NCBI GenBank assembly: GCA_001780165.1
Contig: MFFQ01000029.1
Location: 1 to 35,244, forward strand
Length of the DNA stretch: 35,244 bases
From: Candidatus Eisenbacteria bacterium RBG_16_71_46
Lineage (GTDB): Bacteria > Eisenbacteria > RBG-16-71-46
Direction: 5' to 3'
Shown here: in pieces, positions 8,867-17,870 of the stretch
How positions within the stretch are numbered: position 1 is the first letter of the stretch
Layout of the letters: each line of letters opens with the position of its first letter
The notes under the pieces: generated by a model
Told to the model about the DNA's origin: nothing
Database searches by the model: none
The model's input: the letters and a program-made list of their open reading frames with translations, nothing else
Translations under genes and position numbers: made by a program

Positions 8867-9655
8867 TCACGCCCGCCCGCGCGCCTCGCGCCGCAACCTC
8901 AGAATCATGAGCGAGGCGAACAGCGCCAGCACCGCGCTGGTGAGTTGGCTCTCGGTCACTGCCAGGCCGCCGAGCCGCACGATGATCGCATCGGACTCGT
9001 AGGCGCGGGTGACATCGAGCGGAATGCGGGCCAGGGCGAACAGCAGCAGGAACAGCCAGAACAACGTGCCGGGAACGCGAAGTCGCCGGCGCAGCACCCA
9101 GGCGATCGCGAACAGCCCGAGTCCCGCCAGGGCGAAGTAGAGCTGGGACGGGTGCACCGCGGCGTTGCCGAATTCGAGCCCCGCGTACGAGTCGGACGGG
9201 AAGTGGACGCCCCAGGGCAGCGTGGTGGGACGGCCGTAGCAGCAGCCATTGAGGTAGCAACCCACGCGTCCGAACATGGTGCCGAGCGCCACCGCGGGGG
9301 TGAGCGCGTCCGCAAGGCGCCACATCGAGAGTCCCATGGCGCGCGCGCTCCACAGCCCCGCGACGGTGCCGGCGATGACCCCGCCGTAGAGCGTGAGCCC
9401 GCCCTGCCACAGGGCGAGCACGCTGCCCCACTCGCGCCGGAACTCGTGCACGTGCTCGAGCACGTAGAGCGCGCGGGCGCCGAGGATGGACGCGACCAGG
9501 GTGATGAGGACCACGCTCACCACCTTGTCCTCGTCGAGCCCGAGACGCCGGGCCTCGCGCAGGGCGAGCCAGGTGCCGACCAGGAATGCCACCGCCAGCA
9601 TCAGCCCGTAGGAGCGGACGTGAAGGATGCCCCACTGGAAGATCTCGGGATACAT
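8867..9655 (-). CDS. lgt: Prolipoprotein diacylglyceryl transferase
   Basis: Inner-membrane enzyme that attaches diacylglycerol to the lipobox cysteine of prolipoproteins, first step of lipoprotein maturation; 262 residues. The Lgt signature is visible as FGRVGCYLNGCCYGRPT, preceded by YGGVIAGTVAGL. HPSQLYFALAGL holds the conserved HPxQLYE-type motif. The seven expected hydrophobic segments can be followed along the protein. Several lipoproteins in this window (the YbhB-like protein and the products at 17858 and 18523) would be its substrates. It starts four bases after the rodA stop. Confidence 0.96.
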   Translation of the reverse strand: MYPEIFQWGILHVRSYGLMLAVAFLVGTWLALREARRLGLDEDKVVSVVLITLVASILGARALYVLEHVHEFRREWGSVLALWQGGLTLYGGVIAGTVAGLWSARAMGLSMWRLADALTPAVALGTMFGRVGCYLNGCCYGRPTTLPWGVHFPSDSYAGLEFGNAAVHPSQLYFALAGLGLFAIAWVLRRRLRVPGTLFWLFLLLFALARIPLDVTRAYESDAIIVRLGGLAVTESQLTSAVLALFASLMILRLRREARGRA

Positions 9656-9659
9656 GGGT

Positions 9660-10886
9660 TCAGAACTCCTGGCGTCGCACGGCGACGTTTTCGAGCAGAC
9701 CGATCTGCAGGCCGCCCACGATCAGCGCGGTGCCGCCGTACGAAATGAGGGGCAGCGGCAGCCCGGTCACGGGCGCCCAGCCGATGGTCATCAGGACGTT
9801 GACGAGGACGTGGTAGAAGAGGGCGGACACGAGTCCCACGGCCATCGTGCTCGCGAACACGCTGCGCGCGACCAGGGCCAAGCGGAACCCGCGCAAGATC
9901 ACGATGCCGTAGAGTATCACCACGGTCAACGCCCCGAAGAGGCCCCATTCCTCCCCGATCACCGAGAAGATGAAGTCGGTGTGCCGCATCGGCAGGAACG
10001 CCAGCGCCTTCTGCGTGCCCCGCAGGTACCCCTTGCCCACCACCCCGCCCGATCCGATGGCGATCTTCGACTGGATGATCTGGTAGCCGGAGCCGTACGG
10101 GTCCTGGCCGGGGTTGAGGAAGGTTTCGATCCGGCGCTTCTGGTAATCGTGCAATCGATCCCACAGGTGCGGCGTGGCGTAGCCGACGGCGCCATTGAGC
10201 AGCAGGACCACGATCAGGGTCCGCCAGCGCGGCCGGAAGCCGACCAGCATCGCAGCCAGCACCCCGGCGAACCACCACGGCGAGCGGGTGAAGAAGAACA
10301 GCGCCACGTTGAGCGCCGGCGAGAGCCCCAGGGCCAGGGTCGAGCCCGGCATGCCCGCCCAGAAGTACATGGCCACCAGGATCACGGGGAAGGCGAGCGC
10401 GGTGCCGAGATCGGGTTCCTTGGCCACGAGCAGGAACGGGACCAGGGTGAGGAGCATCGGCGGCAACCAGTAGCGCACCTTGCGCAGGTCGAGCTTGGGA
10501 TCGTCGAAGCACCGCGCCAGCACCAGCACGGTGGCGATCTTGGCCAACTCGGAGGGTTGGAACTTGAGCGGCCCGAACTCGATCCAGCGGCGCGCGCCGT
10601 AGGCGCTGGTGCCGATCGCGAGCACCAGGATCAGCAGGGCGAGCGACACCACGTAGAACGGATAGGCGAGCGAGTCGTAGGCTCGGAACGGGATCGCCAC
10701 CGCCACCCAGCCGACGGCGAAGGCCATCAGGAACCACAGGAACTGCTTGATCCAGAGGCCTTCGTGGGCACCGGGCACCGAGGTGGCGCTGAAGACGGTG
10801 GAGAGGCCGATCGCGACCAGGGCCAGCGCGGCACCCAGCAGCCGCATGTCCAGCGGCGGCATCCGCAGCTTGAGCCTAGTCGCCAC
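9660..10886 (-). CDS. rodA: Rod shape-determining protein RodA (SEDS glycosyltransferase)
   Basis: SEDS-family peptidoglycan polymerase of the elongasome, partner of PBP2; 408 residues with about ten transmembrane helices. Family text: RRWIEFGPLKFQPSELAKI, LVAKEPDLGTALAF containing the catalytic Asp region, NPGQDPYGSGYQIIQSKIAI, FIFSVIGEEWGLFGAL, and LPLISYGGTALI. The GTG start at 10886 has GGAGG 8 bases upstream and overlaps the end of mrdA by 11 bases. A start at an internal ATG (MPPLD) is possible but has no better ribosome site. Confidence 0.96.
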   Translation of the reverse strand: MATRLKLRMPPLDMRLLGAALALVAIGLSTVFSATSVPGAHEGLWIKQFLWFLMAFAVGWVAVAIPFRAYDSLAYPFYVVSLALLILVLAIGTSAYGARRWIEFGPLKFQPSELAKIATVLVLARCFDDPKLDLRKVRYWLPPMLLTLVPFLLVAKEPDLGTALAFPVILVAMYFWAGMPGSTLALGLSPALNVALFFFTRSPWWFAGVLAAMLVGFRPRWRTLIVVLLLNGAVGYATPHLWDRLHDYQKRRIETFLNPGQDPYGSGYQIIQSKIAIGSGGVVGKGYLRGTQKALAFLPMRHTDFIFSVIGEEWGLFGALTVVILYGIVILRGFRLALVARSVFASTMAVGLVSALFYHVLVNVLMTIGWAPVTGLPLPLISYGGTALIVGGLQIGLLENVAVRRQEF

Positions 10887-12726
10887 GCTGAGCCTCCAGG
10901 CTGTCGGCGATCGTGATCCGCGGCGGCGAGCCCTGCAGCGAGTCGGGGAGGAACAGCCGGCGCAGCACGTGACCGGCGAGCGGGGCCGCGACCGAGCCGC
11001 CGTGCCCGCTGTTCTCGACCAGGAACGCCATCGCGATGGTCGGCTTGTCGGCGGGCGCGTAGCACACGAACAGGGCGTGGTCACCGCCATGGGGGTTTTG
11101 CGCGGTCCCGGTCTTCCCCGCCACGCGCAGCCCGGGCACCGCCGCCGCGCCGCCCGTGCCGTCGGTGATCACGCGCTCGAGGCCGGTCTGCAACGCCTTC
11201 CACATCTCGGGCGCGGCGATGACGCCGCCGTGGGTCGGGCGCGGGGGATGGAACTCCGGCGCGCCGGTGACCTCCCGGACCACGTGCGGCCGCAGCGGAC
11301 GTCCGTCGGCCGCGACTTCCGCCGCCATGAGCGCCATCTGCAGCGGGGTGAGCAGCACCTCCCCCTGCCCGATGATCAGGTTGAGCAACAGGCTGGGGCG
11401 GAAACGCCCGCCCCGGCGCTGGTCGTACCAGCTCAGGCTCGGGATCAGCCCGCGCGCCTCCTGCGGCAGATCGACGCCGGTGCGTTCGCCGAGCCCGAAG
11501 TCGCGCGCGGTCTCGCCGAGGTGCTCGAGTCCGAGCGGCGGGGCGATCTGGTAGAAGTACACGTCGCAGGAGTGCTGCAGCGCCTCGATGAAGGTCAGCG
11601 AGCCGTGTCCCGAGTGCTTCCAGCAGCCGAAACTGCGCCCGGCGAACGTCCAGTGGCCGGGGCACGGCGCCAGGCGGCGCTCGGGCGTCGAGACCCCGAA
11701 GCGCAGCGCGGCGAGCATCGACACGATCTTGAAGGTCGAGCCCGGCGGATAGAGGCCCTGGATCGCGCGGTTGAGCAGGGGATTCGACCCGCCACCCGAG
11801 AGCTCGCTCCAGCGCGCGACGCTCAGGCCCTCGGAGAACTCGTTGGGATCGAACATCGGCCGGCTGACGATGCCCAGAATCCCGCCGTCGCGCGGATCGA
11901 TCGCCACCGCCGCGCCGCGCTTGACCACCGACATCGCCTCCTCGAGCGCCTGTTGCACCTTGAGATCGAGCGTCAGCACCAGGTCGTGGCCGGGAACCGG
12001 CAGTCGCGGCGGGCCCTCGGTCAAGGTGGCGACGCGCTTCCCCGTGGCGTTGACCACCACGAACTCGGCGCCGTCGCTGCCGCGCAGGTACTGCTCGTAG
12101 CTGGCCTCGACCCCGGTGCGTCCGATGAGGTCTCCGGCGCGGTAGCCCTGTTCCTGCAGCTGGGCGAGCTCCGGGTCGCTGATCTCCCCCGCGTAGCCGA
12201 GCAGGTGAGCGGCCAGCGAGCCGTGCGGGTAGTGCCGCAGGGGCTCGACCTGGACCTCGATCCCCGGCAGCTCGGCGCGCGTCTCTTCCACCCCCGCCAT
12301 GACGTCGAACGGCGCGGCGGCGCGCAGCACCACGCTGCGACCACCGCGGTTGGCCGCCGACACCTGCTCGCGCACCAGCGTGCTGTCCTGGCCGATGAGC
12401 CGTGCGACGCGCGCGAACCAGCGCGGCGTCAGCGTCTGGCGCGACTGCCGCGCACTCTCCGCGGGGAACGGCCGGAACACGATGTTGAAGCGCGGACGAC
12501 TGTCCGCCAGCAGCTCCCCATCGCGGTCGTAGATCGCGCCACGGGGCGCCCGCAGCACCTCGAGGCGCACGCGGTTCTCCTTGGCGAGGCTGAGGTACTT
12601 GTCGTGCTCGACCACCTGCAGGCGCAGCAGGCCGAAGACGATGAGCCCGAGGCCGGCGTACATCAAAGCCGCCAGCAGGCGAAAACGCCCCTCCCTATGA
12701 CGTCGGGCCTGATTCGATGGATGCAT
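10876..12726 (-). CDS. mrdA: Penicillin-binding protein 2 (elongasome transpeptidase)
   Basis: Monofunctional class B PBP of rod elongation, 616 residues. One N-terminal transmembrane helix (about 17-38) is followed by the PBP dimer domain (RAPRGAIYDRDGELLA onward). The transpeptidase domain has S330-TFK, S386-C-D as the SxN-type motif, and KTGTAQ near residue 547. HxxxGYAGEISDPELAQL text is typical for MrdA rather than FtsI. The stop is TAG at 10876. The ATG at 12726 lies inside the 3' end of mreD (32-base overlap) and has no clear Shine-Dalgarno, so translation may depend on mreD. Confidence 0.95.
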   Translation of the reverse strand: MHPSNQARRHREGRFRLLAALMYAGLGLIVFGLLRLQVVEHDKYLSLAKENRVRLEVLRAPRGAIYDRDGELLADSRPRFNIVFRPFPAESARQSRQTLTPRWFARVARLIGQDSTLVREQVSAANRGGRSVVLRAAAPFDVMAGVEETRAELPGIEVQVEPLRHYPHGSLAAHLLGYAGEISDPELAQLQEQGYRAGDLIGRTGVEASYEQYLRGSDGAEFVVVNATGKRVATLTEGPPRLPVPGHDLVLTLDLKVQQALEEAMSVVKRGAAVAIDPRDGGILGIVSRPMFDPNEFSEGLSVARWSELSGGGSNPLLNRAIQGLYPPGSTFKIVSMLAALRFGVSTPERRLAPCPGHWTFAGRSFGCWKHSGHGSLTFIEALQHSCDVYFYQIAPPLGLEHLGETARDFGLGERTGVDLPQEARGLIPSLSWYDQRRGGRFRPSLLLNLIIGQGEVLLTPLQMALMAAEVAADGRPLRPHVVREVTGAPEFHPPRPTHGGVIAAPEMWKALQTGLERVITDGTGGAAAVPGLRVAGKTGTAQNPHGGDHALFVCYAPADKPTIAMAFLVENSGHGGSVAAPLAGHVLRRLFLPDSLQGSPPRITIADSLEAQRGD

Positions 12727-13207
12727 GGGAGAACAACGGCTGCCCGCCGACGCGCCGCAACAGCGCGACCAGCAGCGTCCCCAGCGGGGCGGTGGCGACC
12801 ACCGCGAGCACTACCCGCTGGAGCAGGTAGGGCACCCCGGCGATGCCCCCGATGTCGAAGGCGGCGGACCACAGCTGGTGCACGAGCGTGGCGATGGCGA
12901 ACAGCGCCAGGTGGGTGCGCGAACTCTCGCGCACCAGCGTGTGGCTGAGCCGGCCCACCGCATAGCCGATCAACGTGAGCACCAGGGCGTGGCGGCCGAG
13001 CCAGTGCGCGGCGTCGAGATCCGCCGCGAGACCGAGGGCGAATCCGAGGCTCGAGCCCCAGGTCTCTCCGTAGCGCAGCGCCCACAGCACGGTGGCGAAG
13101 GCGAGCACGTCGAGCACCACGCCGCGGGCGGCGAGCGCCGAGAGCGCGGTCGAGCGCAGCAGCAGCGCCACCACGACCGCGACCAGGAGCGCCGCCACGC
13201 CCCTCAT
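12695..13207 (-). CDS. mreD: Rod shape-determining protein MreD
   Basis: Small integral membrane protein of the elongasome, 170 residues, recognised mainly by its position between mreC and mrdA. It has about five hydrophobic segments, from MRGVAALLVAVVVALLLRS to the C-terminal AVVATAPLGTLLVALLRR. The segment GETWGSSLGFALGLAADLDA matches the usual GxxxGFxxGLxxDL of MreD. The ATG overlaps the mreC stop as ATGA. The sequence is poorly conserved in all bacteria, so the call rests on context plus topology. Confidence 0.9.
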   Translation of the reverse strand: MRGVAALLVAVVVALLLRSTALSALAARGVVLDVLAFATVLWALRYGETWGSSLGFALGLAADLDAAHWLGRHALVLTLIGYAVGRLSHTLVRESSRTHLALFAIATLVHQLWSAAFDIGGIAGVPYLLQRVVLAVVATAPLGTLLVALLRRVGGQPLFSHASIESGPTS

Positions 13208-14013
13208 GGCGCGTCCTCCAGCGGGTGCGGGCGCGGCACGACGAACGCGTGACGCAGCCGCGACAGAGGTGCGGCGGGGGTGACCTCGATGGTCTGCGTG
13301 AGACCGCTGGGATCGCGCTCGAGCGAGCGCACGGTTCCGACCGGCAGGAAACGGGGGTAGCGGCGCGAGAGCCCGCTGGAGACGACGCGCTGACCGATCC
13401 GCACGGTGTCGGCCAGCGCCACGTCCGTCAGGACCAGCCGCGGATGCGGGGTGCCGGAGAAGTGCAGTACGCCCAGCACGCCGGTGCTCTCGATCTCGCA
13501 CGCGATCGCGGCGTTCGGGTCGGTGAGCAGGATCACCCGGCTGAGGTTGGGGTAGACCTCGGCGATGCGCCCGAGCAGACCCTCGCGCGTCACCACCGCG
13601 TCGCCCATCTCGATGCCCTGCTTGTGGCCCGCGCTCAGCGTGGCGGAGGCGGGCACCGGCTCCCCGCTCAGCGCGAGCACCTCCACCGGCTTGAGCGTCA
13701 GCCGGCGCGAGGTCATCAGGCCGAGCTGCTGGCGCAAACGCTCGTTCTCGATCCGGGCGCTCTCGAGGCGGGTGGTCTCGAGCTCGAGCTCGGCGATGCG
13801 CTGGTGGAGCCGCTGGTTCTCGTGCCACGCGGCGCCCATGCGGTCGGCCGTCAGCACGATGCGATCGAGGGGGGCGAAGATCCCCGCACCGACCCCTCGC
13901 AGCCAGGCCTGGGGCAGCCGCTCGCCGGTCACCAGCAGAAGCAGCGAGAGCGCCGCATAGAGACCCAGAAGGACGCTGCTGCGGCGCTCGGCGGGCGGGA
14001 GGAATCCCCCCAT
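13204..14013 (-). CDS. mreC: Rod shape-determining protein MreC
   Basis: Bitopic periplasmic scaffold of the elongasome, 269 residues. A transmembrane helix lies at about residues 14-30. A coiled coil follows at about 63-97 (heptads through QRLHQRIAELELETTRLESA). The two beta-barrel domains come next, with GDAVVTREGLLGRI, VILLTDPNAAIACEIEST and GQRVVSSGLSRRYPRFLPVG. The start at 14013 is four bases after the mreB stop. All expected parts of the family are present and the length is normal. Confidence 0.95.
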   Translation of the reverse strand: MGGFLPPAERRSSVLLGLYAALSLLLLVTGERLPQAWLRGVGAGIFAPLDRIVLTADRMGAAWHENQRLHQRIAELELETTRLESARIENERLRQQLGLMTSRRLTLKPVEVLALSGEPVPASATLSAGHKQGIEMGDAVVTREGLLGRIAEVYPNLSRVILLTDPNAAIACEIESTGVLGVLHFSGTPHPRLVLTDVALADTVRIGQRVVSSGLSRRYPRFLPVGTVRSLERDPSGLTQTIEVTPAAPLSRLRHAFVVPRPHPLEDAP

Positions 14014-14017
14014 GCAC

Positions 14018-15055
14018 TCAGTCCTTGTGGCCGCTCAGGATCACCTTTTCGAAATCCTCGAGCTGCTCCAGGATCTTGCCTGCGCCGAGCACCACGCAGG
14101 TGAGTGGATCCTGGGCGACGCGGATGTTGAGGTTGGTGACTTCCCGCAGCAGCAAATCGATCCCGCGCAGCAGGGCCCCGCCCCCGGTCATGAAGATCCC
14201 CCGATCCACGATGTCGGCGGCCAGCTCGGGGGGGGTGCGCTCGAGCGATTCGCGGAGGGCATTGACGATGCTGCCGATCGGCTCCTGGAGCGCCTCGCGG
14301 ATCTCGACGCTGGAGACGCGCAGCGTGCGGGGAATGCCGCGCACGAGATCGCGTCCCTTGATCTCCATGTCCATCTCTTCGGGGAGCGGGAACGCCGAAC
14401 CGATCTCGATCTTGATGCGCTCGGCGGTCTGCTCGCCGATCAGCATGTTGTACGCCTTCTTCGCGTAATTGGCGATGGCTTCGTCCATTTCGTCGCCACC
14501 GACGCGGATCGACGTCTTGGTCACGATGCCGTTGAGCGCGATCACCGCGATCTCGGTGGTGCCGCCGCCGATGTCCACGACCATGTTGCCGGTGGGTGTG
14601 TCCACGGGCAGGCCCACTCCGATCGCGGCGGCGATCGGCTCGGGAACCAGCAGCACCTCGCGCGCCCCCGCGCGCACCGCCGAGTCGATCACCGCGCGCT
14701 TCTCGACTTCGGTGATGCCGGACGGCACGCAGATGATGATGCGCGGGCGGACCAGGAACTTGTGCTTCTGCACGCGATGAATGAACTCGCGCAGCAGGTC
14801 TTCGGTGATCTCGAAGTCCGCGATCACGCCGTCCTTGAGCGGCCGCACGGCGTTGATTTCGTCCGGGGTGCGGCCGAGCATCAACTTGGCCTCGCTGCCC
14901 ACGGCGAGCACTCGCCCGGTGGCCTTGTCCACCGCCACCACGGACGGCTCATTGAGGACGATGCCGCGGCCCTTGACGAAGACCAGCGTGTTCGCCGTGC
15001 CGAGGTCCATCGCCACGTCGGTCGAGAAGAAGCCCATCAGGCTGTCGAGAAACAT
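14018..15055 (-). CDS. mreB: Rod shape-determining protein MreB (bacterial actin)
   Basis: Cytoskeletal ATPase that positions the cell-wall elongation machinery, 345 residues. Actin-fold motifs: phosphate 1 DLGTANTLVF (about 17-26), connect 1 near LLVPEPIAAAIG, phosphate 2 VVDIGGGTTEIAV, and adenosine loop IFMTGGGALLRGID. It is first in the 13-gene operon. The N-terminal MFLDSLMGFFSTDVAMDLG resembles the amphipathic membrane-binding start of Gram-negative MreB. The 5' flank carries a promoter candidate 110-140 bases upstream. Confidence 0.97.
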   Translation of the reverse strand: MFLDSLMGFFSTDVAMDLGTANTLVFVKGRGIVLNEPSVVAVDKATGRVLAVGSEAKLMLGRTPDEINAVRPLKDGVIADFEITEDLLREFIHRVQKHKFLVRPRIIICVPSGITEVEKRAVIDSAVRAGAREVLLVPEPIAAAIGVGLPVDTPTGNMVVDIGGGTTEIAVIALNGIVTKTSIRVGGDEMDEAIANYAKKAYNMLIGEQTAERIKIEIGSAFPLPEEMDMEIKGRDLVRGIPRTLRVSSVEIREALQEPIGSIVNALRESLERTPPELAADIVDRGIFMTGGGALLRGIDLLLREVTNLNIRVAQDPLTCVVLGAGKILEQLEDFEKVILSGHKD

Positions 15056-15164
15056 CCCTGCCTCTCAGTGTTCGGCGGAGTCGCCGAGTTTCACGTGACT
15101 TGACGAAGGAACTGGGACCAGCCAGGAGGGCCACCCGGGGCGTCCGTGCCCACCAAGTTTCGGC

Positions 15165-15194
15165 ACGCTAGCACCTGAAACTTGAGCCCGGCAA
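15165..15194 (-). promoter_or_regulatory. Promoter candidate for the mreB operon
   Basis: On the minus strand TTGCCG (15189-15194), an 18-base spacer and TAGCGT (15165-15170) preceded by TGC as an extended -10. The nine bases TGCTAGCGT recur exactly in front of the GWxTD gene, which supports a genuine -10 element of this genome. Confidence 0.45.
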
Positions 15195-15498
15195 GCGGTT
15201 TCCCCTTTCGGCACCCGCCCCGGGGCGGCGGCCCCGCGCGCAGCGGCGCGATGGGCCGCCGCCGCGATCGCGGGCCGCTCCCCGCGCGCTGCCCCCCGGT
15301 CGTGGCGCCTTGGCGGGGCGGAGCGCGGGGACAGACCGTCGGCGGAGGCTACGCTTTTGCGGCGGCGGCCCCAACCGGTGCCGTCCCTCCCCCCGACGCC
15401 GAGCGCCGATCATGTGTGAAACGCCATGTCCTAAAACATCTTACATCACTGCGCCGCGGCCGGACGTCGCTTGGTCCGTTCCGTGCGTAGGAGAACCG

Positions 15499-15612
15499 AC
15501 AGTCGCGCGAGTCCGTGCTCGCTCGGCTGTTCGACAATCAGGGGTGTCTCTCCAAGGCTCTCCAGGCACCCCGCAAGACCGGCGCCCGAAGGGGCGCCGG
15601 TTTGTTTTGTTG
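15499..15612 (+). ncRNA. Possible small structured RNA with intrinsic terminator
   Basis: The mreB-to-15732 gap (15056-15731) is 676 bases without a gene. On the plus strand three hairpins follow one another. The first is a 13-position stem with one mismatch (15499-15511 with 15518-15530, loop TCCGTG). The second pairs GGGGTG/CACCCC (15541-15546 with 15567-15572). The third is a perfect terminator. A terminator here has no upstream plus-strand gene to serve, so an sRNA ending at it is plausible. No family (6S, SRP, RNase P) was recognised. Confidence 0.35.
15578..15612 (+). terminator. Strong intrinsic terminator
   Basis: Perfect 10-bp stem ACCGGCGCCC/GGGCGCCGGT around a GAAG loop, followed by TTGTTTTGTT. 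It lies upstream of the outer-membrane barrel operon and downstream of no annotated plus-strand gene. Confidence 0.8.
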
Positions 15613-15665
15613 GCGTCGCGGGGCCGATGCGGGGTACGGTGAGTGTAGCCGCCGCCGCCGCGGCG

Positions 15666-15695
15666 TTGACCCCCCTTCTCGGCGGGTGTTACGCT
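15666..15695 (+). promoter_or_regulatory. Promoter candidate for the outer-membrane barrel operon
   Basis: TTGACC (15666-15671), 18 bases, TACGCT (15690-15695) preceded by TGT (extended -10). Transcription would begin near 15702, about 30 bases before the ATG at 15732. Confidence 0.5.
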
Positions 15696-15731
15696 CCCGA
15701 GTAGGTTGACCGCGCCGCACCGCGTGCCTGA

Positions 15732-17870
15732 ATGAGATCTTCCCGCCGACTCCTCCTTCTCCTTGTTCCACTTGTAGTTGGACTTGCTGCCGCCTCGCTT
15801 CCCAGCCGCGCGCAGCAGGCCAACTCGCGCTATGCGTTCGCCGACACCACGCTGTTGCGCGACACCCTCGGTCTGAGCTTCGAAGCCCTGTTCCCGCTGG
15901 CCGACAGTCTCGGGCTCCTGCCGGACACCCTGCGCGCGATCTCGATTCGCTATACCTTCCGGCTCGAGCGGCTGATCGAGCTTGCCGACAGCCTGGGCGT
16001 GCCGGTGGACAGCGTCGGCCCCGTGCTCGAGCGCGAGCGCTTCAATCCGCTCGCCGCCGCCCGGGGTCAGCATCTCAGCACCTTTCGCTACTCCACCGGC
16101 TACAACATCGGGCAGACCAACAGCACCTGGTCCAATGGCGGGGACTACAATCTGGTGAGGGATCAGCTCTTCCTCCGCAACACCACCAACATCACCATGG
16201 ACCGCTACCAAACCGGAGGCCGGACGAGGCTGCGCCAGACTCGCTCCGCGAACACCGAGGCGGGCTGGAAGCTGTCGTCCGACTTTTCGGTCGGCGCGCG
16301 AGCCAACCTCGACCGTTTCGACAATCTCGACCCCGGCTCCACCAACAACGAGAAGGAGGCCAAGAACGAATTCCAGGCCTCGCTGCGCTCGCGCCAGCAA
16401 CCGGCGCGCGGGCTCAGTTCGGAACTCAACTTTTTCAGCGGCCTGCTGGACCTTCGTAACTCCGCCCAGGTCAAGCGCGGCCTCAGCGGCGATCTCAACG
16501 GCCGCGTGCGCTATGCACGCGGCAACTGGCTGACCCACGATCTCAGCGGAGGGCTGACGGGCAATCTCTCGCGCACCCGCAGGCCCACCGACGTCACCGA
16601 CCTCAGCACCCAGGATCTGTCGAAGAACCTCCGCGGCACGCTCGGGCTGTTTCCGCTCTCGCCGGTCGGCCTCAACGCCAGCTACACGCTGCGCCGGGTG
16701 CGCGTGGAGAGCCCGCTCGACAGCGGCCGCATCCAGCAGTTCAATACGAACAACAATGGCGCCGACGTGTCCATGCGGCTGCGTCAGGACAACGACCGCT
16801 ACTTGAACCTCACCCAACGCTATTCCACCAGCCGTCAGGCGAGCAGCGGGGGCGCCGGATCGAATAACAACCGCCGCGACATCGGCTTCACCAGCGACGG
16901 GCGGTATCGGCTCTTGGGCTGGAATCTCGAGGGGCGGTTCTCCAGCACCTACTCGCGCTCCGAGTTCCCGCCGCGCGCCAGCAGCGGCGGCTACGGCGAG
17001 TCGCTCCGCGTGCGCTCGCTGGACGCCTCGCTGCAGCGCGTGCTCACGCGCACGCTGACCGCCAAGGCCTCCGGCAGCATCAGTCTCAGCGCCTACCGCT
17101 ATTTCACGCTGGGGGGCAATCCCCCCGTGCCCCGCGACCAGTACCGCCAGTCCTACCGGATCGAAGTGGGCTATTCGCCCGGCCAGCAGCTCAATTCGTC
17201 GGTGGCGATCGACGTGTCGCGCTCGTTGTTCATCAACATTCCGAGCACCAGCAGCGCCTCGAACAACGAGGTGCGCACCTATCGCGGGTCGTGGAGCTGG
17301 ACCTATCGCCTGCTGAGCGGGTTGACCGCGTCGCAGTCCAACCAGGTCAACGCCGACTACACCTTTTACACCTTCGTCGGCGACAACAACCGCCTCTCGC
17401 TCGACTACACCACCCGCACCACGTTGAACGCGGTGATCACGCCGCGCCTGTCCGTGGACGTCGCGCACAGCGCACGCTACCAGCCGAGCGGCAGCTACCT
17501 GGTCCAGGACGACGGCCTGGACGCTTTCGGGCGAGCGGACGAGAACGAGAACTTCGGCCTGACCGCCACCATCGCCTACCGTCCGAGCCCGGCGATCTCG
17601 TTCTCCCTGCAGCCGGACTACCAGGCCAGCAACCGCTCCGGCTCCGTGAACGGCGCCCTGGTGCCCCAGCGGCGCAGCCGCAGCCTCAACATGTCCGGGG
17701 GCGTGAGTCTGAACCTCCCGATCGGCTCGCGCGCCCGACTCTCCGGGGACATGCGCCGCACGTTTCGCGCCGATCGCTCGACCACCTACACGTCGGGACA
17801 GCCCCAACCCTCCCCCGTGTCGCAGATCGACTACTGGAACGGGAGTCTGCAACTGTCATGGGACCTGTGA
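15732..17870 (+). CDS. Putative outer-membrane beta-barrel protein
   Basis: No family recognised. The 712-residue product has a signal peptide (RRLLLLLVPLVVGLAAASLP, cleavage near SRAQQ). An N-terminal helical segment twice carries ADSLGL/ADSLGV with DT/DSV. After about residue 105 it becomes a long series of alternating polar-hydrophobic strands rich in Asn, Ser, Arg and Tyr (for example STFRYSTGYNIGQ, YLNLTQRYSTSRQ, LSLDYTTRTTLNAV). It ends in GSLQLSWDL. This pattern fits a large outer-membrane barrel, although the last residue is Leu rather than Phe. The gene overlaps the following lipoprotein gene by 13 bases, so the three products (15732-19278) are probably made together and may form one envelope complex. 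Confidence 0.7.
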   Translation: MRSSRRLLLLLVPLVVGLAAASLPSRAQQANSRYAFADTTLLRDTLGLSFEALFPLADSLGLLPDTLRAISIRYTFRLERLIELADSLGVPVDSVGPVLERERFNPLAAARGQHLSTFRYSTGYNIGQTNSTWSNGGDYNLVRDQLFLRNTTNITMDRYQTGGRTRLRQTRSANTEAGWKLSSDFSVGARANLDRFDNLDPGSTNNEKEAKNEFQASLRSRQQPARGLSSELNFFSGLLDLRNSAQVKRGLSGDLNGRVRYARGNWLTHDLSGGLTGNLSRTRRPTDVTDLSTQDLSKNLRGTLGLFPLSPVGLNASYTLRRVRVESPLDSGRIQQFNTNNNGADVSMRLRQDNDRYLNLTQRYSTSRQASSGGAGSNNNRRDIGFTSDGRYRLLGWNLEGRFSSTYSRSEFPPRASSGGYGESLRVRSLDASLQRVLTRTLTAKASGSISLSAYRYFTLGGNPPVPRDQYRQSYRIEVGYSPGQQLNSSVAIDVSRSLFINIPSTSSASNNEVRTYRGSWSWTYRLLSGLTASQSNQVNADYTFYTFVGDNNRLSLDYTTRTTLNAVITPRLSVDVAHSARYQPSGSYLVQDDGLDAFGRADENENFGLTATIAYRPSPAISFSLQPDYQASNRSGSVNGALVPQRRSRSLNMSGGVSLNLPIGSRARLSGDMRRTFRADRSTTYTSGQPQPSPVSQIDYWNGSLQLSWDL

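Noticed and set aside
10747-12948. A 733-codon open frame antisense to mrdA/mreD
   Set aside because: The minus strand encodes well-known proteins with intact motifs; the opposite frame is low-complexity Arg/Gly/Ala text.
15441-17852. An 803-codon open frame antisense to the outer-membrane barrel
   Set aside because: Composition is typical of a high-GC antisense shadow; the sense frame has a signal peptide, promoter candidate and operon partners.
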